Assembly: GCA_964472675.1 (NCBI GenBank)
Contig: CAYYLO010000002.1
Coordinates: 1 to 64,000 of the forward strand
Reading direction: 5' to 3'
Length of the DNA: 64,000 bases
Source of the DNA: 01-FULL-43-15b sp964472675
GTDB taxonomy: Bacteria; Patescibacteriota; Microgenomatia; UBA8517; UBA10165
Shown: positions 51,510 to 60,654 of the stretch, piece by piece
How the letters are laid out: every line of letters begins with the position of its first letter
Position numbering within the stretch: the stretch's first letter is position 1
Notes under the pieces: model-generated
What the model was told of the DNA's origin: nothing
The model's input: the letters and a program-made list of their open reading frames with translations, nothing else
The model's database searches: none
Position numbers and translations under genes: made by a program

Positions 51510-51865
51510 GATTGATTATCTTGGTGCATTTGGTCAAAAGGGAGGCTGCTTTTCTCAAACCATCGCCACTCAAGAATTGTTGGATCAATAGGTTTTGGCT
51601 CCAAGTCCCAGCCATCATAGATAAACACATGAAGTTCAACTTCAGGGTAATGTCTTACCGTTTTTTCCACCAGGCGAGTTTTGTCAACTATTATCTTAAT
51701 CTCCTCCTCAATTTCTCTTGCCAAACCTTCCTGCAGAGTTTCGCCGTCTTCCACAAATCCCCCCAACCCGTTCCAAATCTTTTTGCCGTTAGGATACTGA
51801 AGTAGAAAAAGCAGCACCCGATCTTCTTTTGTAAAAAAACAAACTGTCCCGCGTCGCTTAAGCAT
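51455..51865 (-). CDS. Nudix hydrolase (MutT/MTH1-like)
   Basis: 136 residues. Nudix box GFVEDGETLQEGLAREIEEE with the following I-K-I. TVCFFTKEDRVLLFLLQYPN and WNGLGG resemble 8-oxo-dGTP hydrolases. The last ~20 residues (KKTERKCFKSS) overlap the antitoxin remnant in another frame and may be a read-on after a deletion. Confidence 0.82.
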   Translation of the reverse strand: MLKRRGTVCFFTKEDRVLLFLLQYPNGKKIWNGLGGFVEDGETLQEGLAREIEEEIKIIVDKTRLVEKTVRHYPEVELHVFIYDGWDLEPKPIDPTILEWRWFEKSSLPFDQMHQDNQSWLPKILKKTERKCFKSS

Positions 51866-51872
51866 AATATTT

Positions 51873-52869
51873 TCAAGCAGTTAATTCTCTGAGCTTATCG
51901 TGAGTATGTTGGATACCAGACGGGTTCTGATCCTCTGTATAGTAACCAAGTAGCCTTACGCCCAAAAATGCTTGGTAAACTTGCATTTTCTTGGGGAAAT
52001 TTGAATCAAAAATATCTTTATTGGGATATCCTCCTATCAACCAATCTAGTGTTACCTTGTCACTAGTAAAATAACCCCACCAGGCTAGATCTAGCACTGG
52101 ATCACCCAAAAGCGTTTTCAAAGTCTATAATACCTGTAATTTTCCTACCGTCTATCAAGAAATGTTTGGCGCTAACGTCTTGGTGAAGAAGGTGAGGTCG
52201 TACTCCCCGGTAAAGTGCGCGATTGTCTTCCAACACTGCTAACGCATCTTTCACTACCGAAGCATCCAGACCAGTAAGTCGTGCGTGTTCGAGGCATTCG
52301 TCAAGCTGTGTAGTCTGCTCAAGTACACATTCTTCCCATGTTTGGAAGGGGCCCTGACCTCGTTCGTTTAACCATCCGAAACCCTGAGTTTTAACGCTGT
52401 GGATTTTCCCCAAAATTTTTCCAGCTTCTGCAAAATAATGACGAAAACTATTGGGGTCCTTCCTTATTTGGGGAACAAAGTCAGACAGAGGCGTTCCAGG
52501 TAGTCTTTCCTCAAAGCAAACAGTAATTTTTCTGCCATCTTGCGTAGCAGACTCAATCGCTAAGACTTCAGGGGCTGGCACTCCTTCTGCCTTAACTTGG
52601 TCAATGGCCCATCGTTCTTTTGCAAATCCAGGCCACTCAGAGCGAGAGATTCTTACAATAATCTTCCGACCCGACTCTGCTTCAAATCCGTATACTTCAT
52701 GAACCTCGCCAGCAACAATTTTTTCCTTACTTCCAGGAAGCAATATTCCCACCCCAACTTTTTCGGAAATACCCAAGATCAACTCGGTTGGTGTTTGCCA
52801 ACGAGAGTGTTTCTCGGTAATAAAGTTTTGGTATTCTTTATGTCGCTGGGAAGAGTTGTCAGGACTCAT
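51873..52869 (-). pseudogene. Aminoglycoside phosphotransferase-like kinase with a frameshift
   Basis: Start at the ATG at 52869 (MSPDNSSQRHKEYQ). Kinase-like HLLHQDVSAKHFLID (Brenner-type motif, with His where Asn is usual) and TGIIDFENA. The frame breaks near 52108-52114 in CTTTTGGGTG, and GDPVLDLAWWGYF continues in the next frame to 51873. One extra base explains it. Sequencing error or recent pseudogene. Related to APH/choline-kinase-type small-molecule kinases. Confidence 0.8.
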
Positions 52870-52923
52870 AAAAAAGTATACCAAGAATTTATTTTGCAAG
52901 TTCTGGTAACATCTGGCAATGCG

Positions 52924-53103
52924 ATGGCAGAATTCATTCTGCTCATGCTAATTCCACCGAAGAATATTCTCACTCCAAAAATAAGCGAGCTACTGGCAGC
53001 TTTGGCCAAAACCGCTCAAGACGCCAAAGAAGAAATATTGAGGAAGCAAACACTGGACGCTATAGATCTCTGCTGGATAGAAATCACTCTGTTTTGCCTG
53101 TAA
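52924..53103 (+). CDS. Small ORF, doubtful
   Basis: 59 residues from an ATG, mostly one amphipathic helix (ISELLAALAKTAQDAKEEIL). It overlaps the convergent repeat-protein gene by 20 nt. No Shine-Dalgarno sequence or clear promoter. It may be real because no other gene fills this gap. Confidence 0.3.
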   Translation: MAEFILLMLIPPKNILTPKISELLAALAKTAQDAKEEILRKQTLDAIDLCWIEITLFCL

Positions 53104-53644
53104 GGAGTGCATCAATCACGTCATGAGGCAATGCAACTGCGTTAAGAAGGGCTTTGCGGACAATCCCTCCTGCCTCGCTGCCAATTTCATCAGCAGCATT
53201 AAGTGCCCCAAGAACTGCTTTTGTGGCCAAATGACCGGAATCGCTACCTATTTCATTGGCTGCATGAAGTGCGCCTTCAACTGAAGAAACTGCAACCTCT
53301 CCAACGTCTGCGCCAACACTTGAGGCGCCACGAACTGTTCCCTTTGAAGCCTCCAAGGCAGCTTCACCAACATCTCCGCCCACTTCGGAAACTGCACTTA
53401 CTGCCCCCGAAACTAGCCCTTTTGCACCATTTGTTACTGAACCACCAACCTGAGAAACAGCGGATACTCCGTTTGAAACAACCTGAGAAACCATCCCCAA
53501 AGAGGCTCCGGCTACTTCCCCACCAGCTCTAAGCAATCCCACAACATTATCTTTAGTAACATTACGCGTAGTCGCAACAATATCGCCAGCGCCGGACACC
53601 AAAGATTCCAACGCACTCTTTAGCTCATCTGCAATATTTACCAT
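53084..53644 (-). CDS. Ala/Gly/Val-rich repeat protein
   Basis: 186 residues made mostly of degenerate ~22-residue repeats (GAVSAVSEVGGDVGEAAL, GALHAANEIGSDSGHLATKA, GALNAADEIGSEAGGIVRKA). They predict long amphipathic helices with small residues, as in LEA-like, phasin-like or surface-associated proteins. No signal peptide. Function unknown. Confidence 0.7.
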   Translation of the reverse strand: MVNIADELKSALESLVSGAGDIVATTRNVTKDNVVGLLRAGGEVAGASLGMVSQVVSNGVSAVSQVGGSVTNGAKGLVSGAVSAVSEVGGDVGEAALEASKGTVRGASSVGADVGEVAVSSVEGALHAANEIGSDSGHLATKAVLGALNAADEIGSEAGGIVRKALLNAVALPHDVIDALLTGKTE

Positions 53645-53700
53645 CTTTATTTAAGATAACACTATTTAAAAACTCCTGTCAATACCCTAAAATGGATCTA

Positions 53701-54195
53701 ATGAACCTTCGTCTTCATCCTGATTATGTGCGAGCCATAATGTTTGGGGCAGAAGACGCGCTTATCTCAACAACGGGCTCAATCATCGGGTTAAGCGTCG
53801 GAGTAGAAACTAGAAATTTGATCATTATGGCCGCATTAGTTTACATAACTGTTGAGGGAGTTTCTATGGCCGCAGGACAATTTTTGAGCGAACGAACAGT
53901 TCATGAGATGGACAAAAGAAAACATACGGACAACTTATACATGGGTTCGGGAGTGATGTTTCTGTCATACTTTTTAGCAAGCATGATTCCTCTTGCCCCA
54001 TTTTTAGTACTTCCGGTCAAACCTGCTGCTTTTTCTGCCATAGTTTCTGCACTTTTGTTTCTTTTTACTCTTGGATATGTAAAAGGCAAGGCACTTTCTA
54101 TTTCCTCAACCCGCAGCGGTCTGGAAATGTTATTTGTAGGTGGCCTGGCAGCATCAATCGGCGTTCTCGTAGGCTTCTTCTTGCGTGCAGTCTAG
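53701..54195 (+). CDS. VIT1/CCC1-family metal transporter-like protein
   Basis: 164 residues from the ATG at 53701. FGAEDALISTTGSIIGLSVG, then ITVEGVSMAAGQFLSE and four or five hydrophobic segments match the VIT family of iron/manganese transporters. An ATG three codons upstream lies within the -10 box (TAAAAT, 53688-53693), so the later start, 7 nt after it, is preferred. Confidence 0.82.
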   Translation: MNLRLHPDYVRAIMFGAEDALISTTGSIIGLSVGVETRNLIIMAALVYITVEGVSMAAGQFLSERTVHEMDKRKHTDNLYMGSGVMFLSYFLASMIPLAPFLVLPVKPAAFSAIVSALLFLFTLGYVKGKALSISSTRSGLEMLFVGGLAASIGVLVGFFLRAV

Positions 54196-54854
54196 GAAAG
54201 GTAAGCCAATTCCCTAAAGAAAAACTTGTTCTTATTTTTACTCAAAAGCGCGAGGATATCGAAAAACCAAGGAACCGCTTCAGTCTTTGTCAGCTCATCT
54301 GGCTTGCTCCAGAAACAAACACCCAACTCTGAAGCATTTGTTAATTCTCCACGCAGATTACCTCCAACAAAAACATGCACCAGCATTTGGTTGACCACAT
54401 CTGCCTTGTCGCAAATTGTTACGTAAACGTCGCCTTTGTGGGCAAGTTTTCCCTGCAAGCCAGTTTTCTCCTGCAACTCCCGGTTTGCGGCCTCTAAAAC
54501 TTTTTCCCCAAAATGAAGTTTTCCATACGGAAAACCAACCAAGTTTAAGGTGGGTTGCCGCCAACTCCTGTACAAAAGAAACTCACCAGACGAGTTTTGA
54601 CCTACAACCATAGTAACAATGCGAGGCTGAATTCTTCTGTCAAAAGTTTTCCAGCTAAGCTGACCCGCCATAATTAAACCGTTCTTGGTCAATCCATATT
54701 TCCCGTTAACTTTCTCAACTAAGCCGTCGTTTATAATTTGCTTTAGATGGTACATAAAACTGTTGCTTTCAACATCTACAGGTTTGAGTTTGGAAAAGGG
54801 AAGTTTTGAGGAAGTTATTAAGTTGGCAAGAATAAGGCGTCGAATCGGGTGCAT
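54192..54854 (-). CDS. Winged-helix protein with a degenerate Nudix domain
   Basis: 220 residues. The N-terminal ~65 are a winged helix (NSFMYHLKQIINDGLVEKVN) and the rest a Nudix fold with GKLHFGEKVLEAANRELQEK. The Nudix consensus is REUxEExGU; here the last Glu is Lys, so hydrolysis may be lost. The layout is the reverse of NrtR (Nudix then HTH), suggesting a regulator that senses a nucleotide. Its end overlaps the VIT1 gene by 4 nt. Confidence 0.75.
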   Translation of the reverse strand: MHPIRRLILANLITSSKLPFSKLKPVDVESNSFMYHLKQIINDGLVEKVNGKYGLTKNGLIMAGQLSWKTFDRRIQPRIVTMVVGQNSSGEFLLYRSWRQPTLNLVGFPYGKLHFGEKVLEAANRELQEKTGLQGKLAHKGDVYVTICDKADVVNQMLVHVFVGGNLRGELTNASELGVCFWSKPDELTKTEAVPWFFDILALLSKNKNKFFFRELAYLS

Positions 54855-54874
54855 ATCGCTTCACCAAGTATATT

Positions 54875-54892
54875 AGTCAAACATTTTTGACT
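54875..54892. promoter_or_regulatory. Palindrome upstream of the gene at 54966
   Basis: AGTCAAA-CATT-TTTGACT, a 7-bp inverted repeat between two divergent genes. It may be an operator for either. Confidence 0.4.
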
Positions 54893-54965
54893 CAATAGTT
54901 TGTTGACTAGTTTTTTTGCCGGTCTGCATCTTACTCTGGTTTTGTACATTAACAAGGAGGCACTA

Positions 54966-55649
54966 ATGAGGATCGCCCAGTTGGGAAAGTGTGGAACCAA
55001 ACTGCCAAAGAATGCCGGCGAAGCAGTCCTTGAATGGGACCACAGGGTTTCTGAGCCTCGACGGGAAGGACGCACCATTTTCTTACCTGCACACGGACCG
55101 GTTGAGTTCTACCCCCTTCAGGATGGTCGTCAATTCCTCGTTGTCGTCTGGGACAAAACAAGAAACAGCTACAACAGCGAGCCGCAATGGACGCACACCC
55201 TGCACTTCGGCGGTACCGACGAACAACCATTTCTTGTTCAGATGGAACCAGCGGTACTAGACGAGCTCACTGGTGGCGAAGAAGCGTTCTATCAAACCCT
55301 TAAGCCCCCAACTGCAATCAGCATGGAAGAGGCGTTCGGCTATCCAGCAAAACGTCAGGGGGATTGGTTTGCAGTGCCGTTGCCGCCAACCGGAAACATT
55401 TCAACCCTACTGCACACCATCCAAACCCTTACGGGCAGACAAGGTCTATCAATCTCGTCAACATACGAGAACGGGACAGCTATTGGAAGCACTCGACACC
55501 GCGTGCACTTGGGCTGGCTGGCAACCGTATCTCAACTTGTACTTGCTGAAGGGACATTGAAGGCACCCGACCACAACGATCTGGAACTGGCCGGACCGCA
55601 CATCCTTATGCAAACTGCGCATCTTTCCAAGCCCCAGCAAGCCGACTAG
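54966..55649 (+). CDS. Hypothetical protein, GC-rich
   Basis: 227 residues from the ATG at 54966, behind a strong Shine-Dalgarno sequence (AAGGAGG). No anchor or signal. Segments FLPAHGPVEFYPLQDGRQF and WTHTLHFGGTDEQPFLVQME are beta-rich. Family unknown. GC-rich codons and its own hairpin place it in the cassette class. Confidence 0.65.
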   Translation: MRIAQLGKCGTKLPKNAGEAVLEWDHRVSEPRREGRTIFLPAHGPVEFYPLQDGRQFLVVVWDKTRNSYNSEPQWTHTLHFGGTDEQPFLVQMEPAVLDELTGGEEAFYQTLKPPTAISMEEAFGYPAKRQGDWFAVPLPPTGNISTLLHTIQTLTGRQGLSISSTYENGTAIGSTRHRVHLGWLATVSQLVLAEGTLKAPDHNDLELAGPHILMQTAHLSKPQQAD

Positions 55650-55673
55650 ACTGTCCTGGCCACCCATACTCAC

Positions 55674-55720
55674 GGCGGGGTAGATTGCAATTCCTACGAA
55701 TTAATGCAATCCCCCGCCGT
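55674..55720 (+). terminator. Hairpin terminator
   Basis: CGGCGGGG (55674-55681) / CCCCGCCG (55713-55720) with inner GATTGCA/TGCAATC. The T tract is weak. Confidence 0.65.
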
Positions 55721-55842
55721 CATTCTCTAAACCCCACAAGGCATTACCAAATCATTACTTTAATCTGCTCCTTTTTTAATCTGTTAAAAGTAGGATGTGC
55801 AAATCAAACAGCGATAATATTCCGGAGCTTAGGGTTAGTGAT

Positions 55843-56364
55843 ATGAACAAGACGTTTTTGCCAGTTGTGTTTTTGTTCTTGGCAGTTGCTTTTGCAAGTA
55901 GCGTGTCTTTTGTGGATGCTAAAGGTGACGATGGGAACAAAGGTGGCGATCACAGGGATAGAAAAAAAGGCAAGCAGGATCAAGCTATGCCTCACCTTCC
56001 TCCCCTTGCTTCGACTTTGACTCCTCCTCAAGACTCTTCTCAAACCACAACTACAGCAATTGCAAAACCTGCTGCTTTAAAATCTCCAACCAATACTGCC
56101 GCACAAAAAACGAAACCAAAGATAGCCGCACCAAAAAAAATTAGCGTAACCAAAGTTAAGCCGCCAATATTCTTCTTAAGCAAAGGAAGGGGGAATTTAA
56201 ATTCATTTTACAAAACAACCACACTATCACCCCAAACAACTAAAGATTTGACAATAACCGCCGCTTCCCTTTTTGGCCTTGGGCTTCTTTTTCTGGGCAA
56301 GGTAGATTACTTTTTGAGTTCACCAATAGCTTGGATCAAAGATTTCAAAAATGCAAAAATATGA
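55843..56364 (+). CDS. Exported low-complexity membrane protein
   Basis: 173 residues from the ATG at 55843. Signal peptide (FLFLAVAFASSVSFVDA), a charged then T/P/K-rich linker, and a C-terminal hydrophobic segment (ITAASLFGLGLLFLG) with basic tail. Its end overlaps the start of the GH8 gene by 4 nt, so it belongs to the polysaccharide unit. Confidence 0.65.
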   Translation: MNKTFLPVVFLFLAVAFASSVSFVDAKGDDGNKGGDHRDRKKGKQDQAMPHLPPLASTLTPPQDSSQTTTTAIAKPAALKSPTNTAAQKTKPKIAAPKKISVTKVKPPIFFLSKGRGNLNSFYKTTTLSPQTTKDLTITAASLFGLGLLFLGKVDYFLSSPIAWIKDFKNAKI

Positions 56365-57545
56365 AGAAAATATTAGGGTTAACCTGTATCCTTTTGGCAA
56401 CCTTAATTCTTGTGTATGTTATTTATAATAAATCAGAAAATACTAAAACCACGCGTGCATTTTCAAATTACACACTGATTTCTTCGGCATGGGAAAAATA
56501 CAAAGGTCAGTTCATTCAAAATGACGGCCGTATCATAGATTACAGCCAAAGCGCTATCACTACTTCTGAGGGGCAAAGCTACGCCCTGCTGCGGGCAGTA
56601 TGGTCAGACGACAAAGACGCGTTTGATATAGTCTGGAAATGGACAAAAGAAAATTTAAAAAGAAAGGACGATAACCTCTTTGGCTGGAAATGGGGACAGC
56701 GCCAGGACAAAACTTTTGGTTTTCTGGAAAATGGCGGCGAAAATAGCGCATCTGACGCGGACACAGATATAGCACTGAGCTTAATTTTGGCCGGACGGCG
56801 TTGGGGAGACCAATCCTACATTGAACAGGCAAAGCCAATTTTGGCAGACATTTGGGCAAAAGAAGTAGTAAGTTTTAAGGGAAAAAACTATTTATCTGCA
56901 GGAAATTGGGCAAATTTGCCAGGAGAAATCGTCTTAAATCCTTCATATTTTTCACCTTACGCCTGGCGTTTATTTGCTCAAGTAGAAACCACAAGTAGTA
57001 CCCGCGACTGGAACAGTCTTGTTGATCCCGCCTATACCATATTAGAAACAACCAGAGATAGTAAATTGGACAAAGCAAGCGCAGTTGGTCTACCGCCTGA
57101 TTGGATTAGTATCGACAAATTAACCGGTGAACTAAAAATCCCAACTATTGCCGGTTTGACTACCAATTATTCATACGATGCCATGCGTATCCCCTGGCGG
57201 ATAGCAGTAGACTACCAGTGGAATAAAGAAGAACGTTCTCTAAATTACCTTCTTTCAGCTTTCAAAAAATTAAGAGACGATTATTTGCAAACCGGCAAAC
57301 TGGGAACTTCATACTCTCACGAAGGCAACATAATTAACCACACCGAATCACCACTCATGTACTCAACAGCTCTAGGTTATTTTAAATCTACTGACTCCAA
57401 CCTTGCCAAAAAAACCTATCAGGAAAAAATAATTCAGCTTTACTCAAACGACACAAACTCATTTAAAGAAGAGATTCCTTATTACGAACAAAATTGGTTG
57501 TGGTTTGGCGCAGCATTATATAACAACCGCATTATTCCTTTTTAA
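56361..57545 (+). CDS. GH8-family glycoside hydrolase (BcsZ-like)
   Basis: 394 residues from the ATG at 56361. Anchor (LTCILLATLILVYVIYN), then DYSQSAITTSEGQSYALLRA (general acid Glu) and ASDADTDIALSLILAGRRW, the GH8 signatures. In cellulose loci such an enzyme trims the nascent glucan. It lies directly before the GT2 gene (5 nt gap). Confidence 0.88.
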   Translation: MKKILGLTCILLATLILVYVIYNKSENTKTTRAFSNYTLISSAWEKYKGQFIQNDGRIIDYSQSAITTSEGQSYALLRAVWSDDKDAFDIVWKWTKENLKRKDDNLFGWKWGQRQDKTFGFLENGGENSASDADTDIALSLILAGRRWGDQSYIEQAKPILADIWAKEVVSFKGKNYLSAGNWANLPGEIVLNPSYFSPYAWRLFAQVETTSSTRDWNSLVDPAYTILETTRDSKLDKASAVGLPPDWISIDKLTGELKIPTIAGLTTNYSYDAMRIPWRIAVDYQWNKEERSLNYLLSAFKKLRDDYLQTGKLGTSYSHEGNIINHTESPLMYSTALGYFKSTDSNLAKKTYQEKIIQLYSNDTNSFKEEIPYYEQNWLWFGAALYNNRIIPF

Positions 57546-57550
57546 ATCGT

Positions 57551-59065
57551 ATGCAGAATCCTGTTATCCTTTCGGCAAAAGTACCCAAGACATTACTGGT
57601 AATAAACTTTCTGGTTGGAGTTTTTTATATCTTGTGGTGGTTTAGCTTCCAGCAAGTTGGCAGTTGGGTTTTGTATCTATTACTCTTGGCAGGTGAAATA
57701 TACCATTTAATTGTTGCCTTTCTTTTTTGGTTTACCCTTTGGCCCAAAGAAATCGAGCGCCTTGGGCCGGACCCTTTATACAAACCGTCTGTTGGCATTT
57801 ATATAACAGGTTGCGGTGAAACGGTAGACGTTGTAGAAAAAACTGCAATTGCCGCCCGTGACTTAAATTACGAAAACCACAAAGTTTATCTCTTAAACGA
57901 CGGGAAAGTTGCCAACAAAGATAATTGGCAGGAAATTGCGTTGCTGGCGGCCAACTTGGGAATACGCTGCATTACAAGAGACGTTCCTGGAGGCGCAAAA
58001 GCAGGAAATATAAATAACGCTCTTAAAAATACTTTTGGAGAAATTATAGTTATTTTTGATGCCGACATGGTGCCGCATGAAGACTTTCTGGAAAAAACTA
58101 TTTACCATTTCAAAAAGCAGCAAGTTGGTTTTGTGCAAACCCCGCAATACTATCAAAACTTTGCCAAAAACGACGTATCAGGCGGGGCATGGGAACAACA
58201 GGAGCTCTTTTTTGGGCCAATACTGGCCGGTAAAGAAAAAAGTAATGCAGTATTTATTTGCGGAACAAATGTTGCCATCAGAAGAAATGCCCTGCTATCA
58301 GCAGGGGGAATGTGTGAAACTAACATTGCCGAAGACTTCATCACTTCATTGTTAATCCACGAAAAAGGTTGGGTATCTGTCTATGTTCCGGAAGTTTTAG
58401 CAGAAGGCTTAGCGCCTGAGGACTTGTTGTCTTACTTTAAACAACAGCTTAGGTGGGCACGCGGGTCTTTGGAGGTTTTGTTCCGCTTCAATCCAATTTT
58501 TAAAAATCTCTCGCTATCTCAAAAGTTTCAATACCTTGGTTCTGCTCTCTACTATCTAAATGGGCTTATTATAGCCATTGATGCTCTTGCTCCATTAATT
58601 TTTTTCTTCACAGGCGTCTCTCCAGTAACATCTGCCACAACCTTGTTTGCTCTCTTTTTTATACCATTTATGCTTCTGAATTTGTTTACTCTTTATCTTG
58701 CGTCGGGAAACAGGGTCACTTTTCGGGCCCTGGCATTTTCCCAGGCCAGTTTTGCGCTGCAGCTACAAGCGTTGGCTTCCATAATAACAAACCAGAAAAT
58801 GGGTTTTTCTGTAACTCCCAAAAAAGCTCTTGAGGGTAATTTTCTTTCTATAGTTTATCCCCACCTTGCCTACATAGGAATTGCAATGCTTGGTTTTGGT
58901 TTCGCACTGCATAGAGAAGGTCTAACCCCTTCTGTTGTTACTAACCTGGCCTGGGTAATGTTTAATGTTTTCCTTCTTTTACCTTTTATTTCTGTTGCTT
59001 ATCCCTGGGAAAAGATCTTCACCAACGCAAAACTGTCATTCCCGCGCATACGGGCATCCAATTAA
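57551..59065 (+). CDS. Cellulose-synthase-like GT2 glycosyltransferase
   Basis: 504 residues. Two N-terminal and several C-terminal membrane segments around a GT2 domain: YLLNDG, VIFDADMVPHEDFLE (DxD), ETNIAEDFITSLL (ED) and QQLRWARGSLEV (QxxRW). It polymerises and exports a beta-glycan. No PilZ domain is evident. With GH8 upstream it forms a minimal synthase-hydrolase pair. Confidence 0.9.
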   Translation: MQNPVILSAKVPKTLLVINFLVGVFYILWWFSFQQVGSWVLYLLLLAGEIYHLIVAFLFWFTLWPKEIERLGPDPLYKPSVGIYITGCGETVDVVEKTAIAARDLNYENHKVYLLNDGKVANKDNWQEIALLAANLGIRCITRDVPGGAKAGNINNALKNTFGEIIVIFDADMVPHEDFLEKTIYHFKKQQVGFVQTPQYYQNFAKNDVSGGAWEQQELFFGPILAGKEKSNAVFICGTNVAIRRNALLSAGGMCETNIAEDFITSLLIHEKGWVSVYVPEVLAEGLAPEDLLSYFKQQLRWARGSLEVLFRFNPIFKNLSLSQKFQYLGSALYYLNGLIIAIDALAPLIFFFTGVSPVTSATTLFALFFIPFMLLNLFTLYLASGNRVTFRALAFSQASFALQLQALASIITNQKMGFSVTPKKALEGNFLSIVYPHLAYIGIAMLGFGFALHREGLTPSVVTNLAWVMFNVFLLLPFISVAYPWEKIFTNAKLSFPRIRASN

Positions 59066-59067
59066 CT

Positions 59068-59116
59068 GTCATCTCGAACGACAGTGAGATATCTCTCGTC
59101 TTCGACTCGAGATGAC
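59068..59116. repeat. Dispersed palindromic repeat, GTCAT...ATGAC family
   Basis: GTCATCTCGA to TCGAGATGAC with an inner GAGATATCTC hairpin. A shorter member, between GT2 and the next gene. Confidence 0.8.
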
Positions 59117-59139
59117 ACCAAAGTGGAGAAAATCAAAAA

Positions 59140-60645
59140 ATGTTTACTAAACAATCGTTATTTACATTTTCAGGAATTGCTTTGGCAATTATTTTTTCCT
59201 TGACTTTAGGCTTCTTTACGCTATCTTTCCAATCAATTCGACTTGATGAATCACAATCTTTGTGGATGTCGGGAAAATCTTTACCAGTATTACTAAAACT
59301 TACAGCAGAAGATGTTCATGTCCCTTTATATGGAATCTTATTGCATTTTTGGATTCAAATTTTTGGCAACAATATCTCCTCAGCTCGAATGCTGTCTTTG
59401 ATATTTTCACTAATAACAATCCCCATACTCTACAAAGTAACCAGAGAAGCCAGCACCCCTGCAATAGCTATCGGAACAATATTGCTTTATTCTTTTTCCC
59501 CATTTATCGTTTGGTATACAACCGAAGCAAGAACTTACGCCTTATTTACTTTTATCACAACCATAAACCACTTTTATTTTTTACGTCTATTGCAAAGTGG
59601 CGGCAATGAAGGAAAAATGGGGTATTTTTTAAGCAGCCTTTTTGGTTTTTATACCCATTATTTCTTTATTCTGCTTGCCGCAACCCAAAGCCTGTTTTTG
59701 TTTGGAACAGCAATTTACAACAGACTCGAGAAAACAGGCGGTAAAGAAATCGAGGTTCCCAGCCTGAAATTATTCCTAAAACAAATTGCTATTTTGGGAG
59801 TTGCATTCTCTTTTCTTATCCCCTGGATTTATTACTTTGTTACTTTAGGAGCAGGAGCAGCCACTTCTCCTCAGATTCCTCCGCCAACAAGTTTTAACAT
59901 CTTCCAGGTTTTTTTTAATTTTATCTTTGGTTTTCAAAGTCAAAATTTTCAATCATTTGCCATCTCTCTTTGGCCGCTGGCATTAATATTTTTATTCTTC
60001 ATTTTTACAAAAAGACAGCTTATCGGAGTTAAAAGTATTGCCTATTTTGTAGCTGCAACTTTTATACCCATCAGCATAGCATTCGCCGTCTCTTTTATAA
60101 GGCCAGTTTTTCTCTCACGCTACTTAATACTGGTAACCCCAACACTTTTTATTATCATAGGTTGGGCAATTGTTAATTATCCCCGGCATATCTCGTCAAT
60201 TTTTTTGGCTTTTTCTGTTGTAGCCATGCTGGGCGCCAGCACTTACCAAAATATTTCAGCCAATACTACCGTAAGAGAAGACTACAGGTCTGTTGGATCA
60301 TATCTTGCCCAGGATGCTGCAGCTCAGGATATTGTCGCAGTTTCTGCACCTTTTACAATTTATCCTATTGAATATTCTTACAATGGCAATGCCAAACTTG
60401 TAACCATTCCAGAATGGAACCGCTACACTCAGGGAGCTATCCCCCAATTTTCGGAAAGTGCATTAAAAGCTCAAGTTGAAAAATATAGAAACACATATCA
60501 GAGAATTTTTGTGGTCCTTTCTTACGACCAAGGTTACCAGGAAAAAATTAGAAGTTATTTTGATAATAACTACGAACTATTAAGCCAAAGAGAATTCCCC
60601 TACAACATTTCCGTCAGAATCTACAAATTACGGTATTCATATTAG
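59140..60645 (+). CDS. GT39/ArnT-like membrane glycosyltransferase
   Basis: 501 residues with about eleven hydrophobic segments. The first loop has RLDESQSLWMSGK (catalytic Asp-Glu) and the next SFSPFIVWYTTEARTYAL, typical of PMT_2-type polyprenyl-sugar-dependent transferases. It should glycosylate lipids or exported proteins outside the membrane. Follows the GH8-GT2 pair. Confidence 0.85.
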   Translation: MFTKQSLFTFSGIALAIIFSLTLGFFTLSFQSIRLDESQSLWMSGKSLPVLLKLTAEDVHVPLYGILLHFWIQIFGNNISSARMLSLIFSLITIPILYKVTREASTPAIAIGTILLYSFSPFIVWYTTEARTYALFTFITTINHFYFLRLLQSGGNEGKMGYFLSSLFGFYTHYFFILLAATQSLFLFGTAIYNRLEKTGGKEIEVPSLKLFLKQIAILGVAFSFLIPWIYYFVTLGAGAATSPQIPPPTSFNIFQVFFNFIFGFQSQNFQSFAISLWPLALIFLFFIFTKRQLIGVKSIAYFVAATFIPISIAFAVSFIRPVFLSRYLILVTPTLFIIIGWAIVNYPRHISSIFLAFSVVAMLGASTYQNISANTTVREDYRSVGSYLAQDAAAQDIVAVSAPFTIYPIEYSYNGNAKLVTIPEWNRYTQGAIPQFSESALKAQVEKYRNTYQRIFVVLSYDQGYQEKIRSYFDNNYELLSQREFPYNISVRIYKLRYSY

Positions 60646-60654
60646 ACCTAAACC

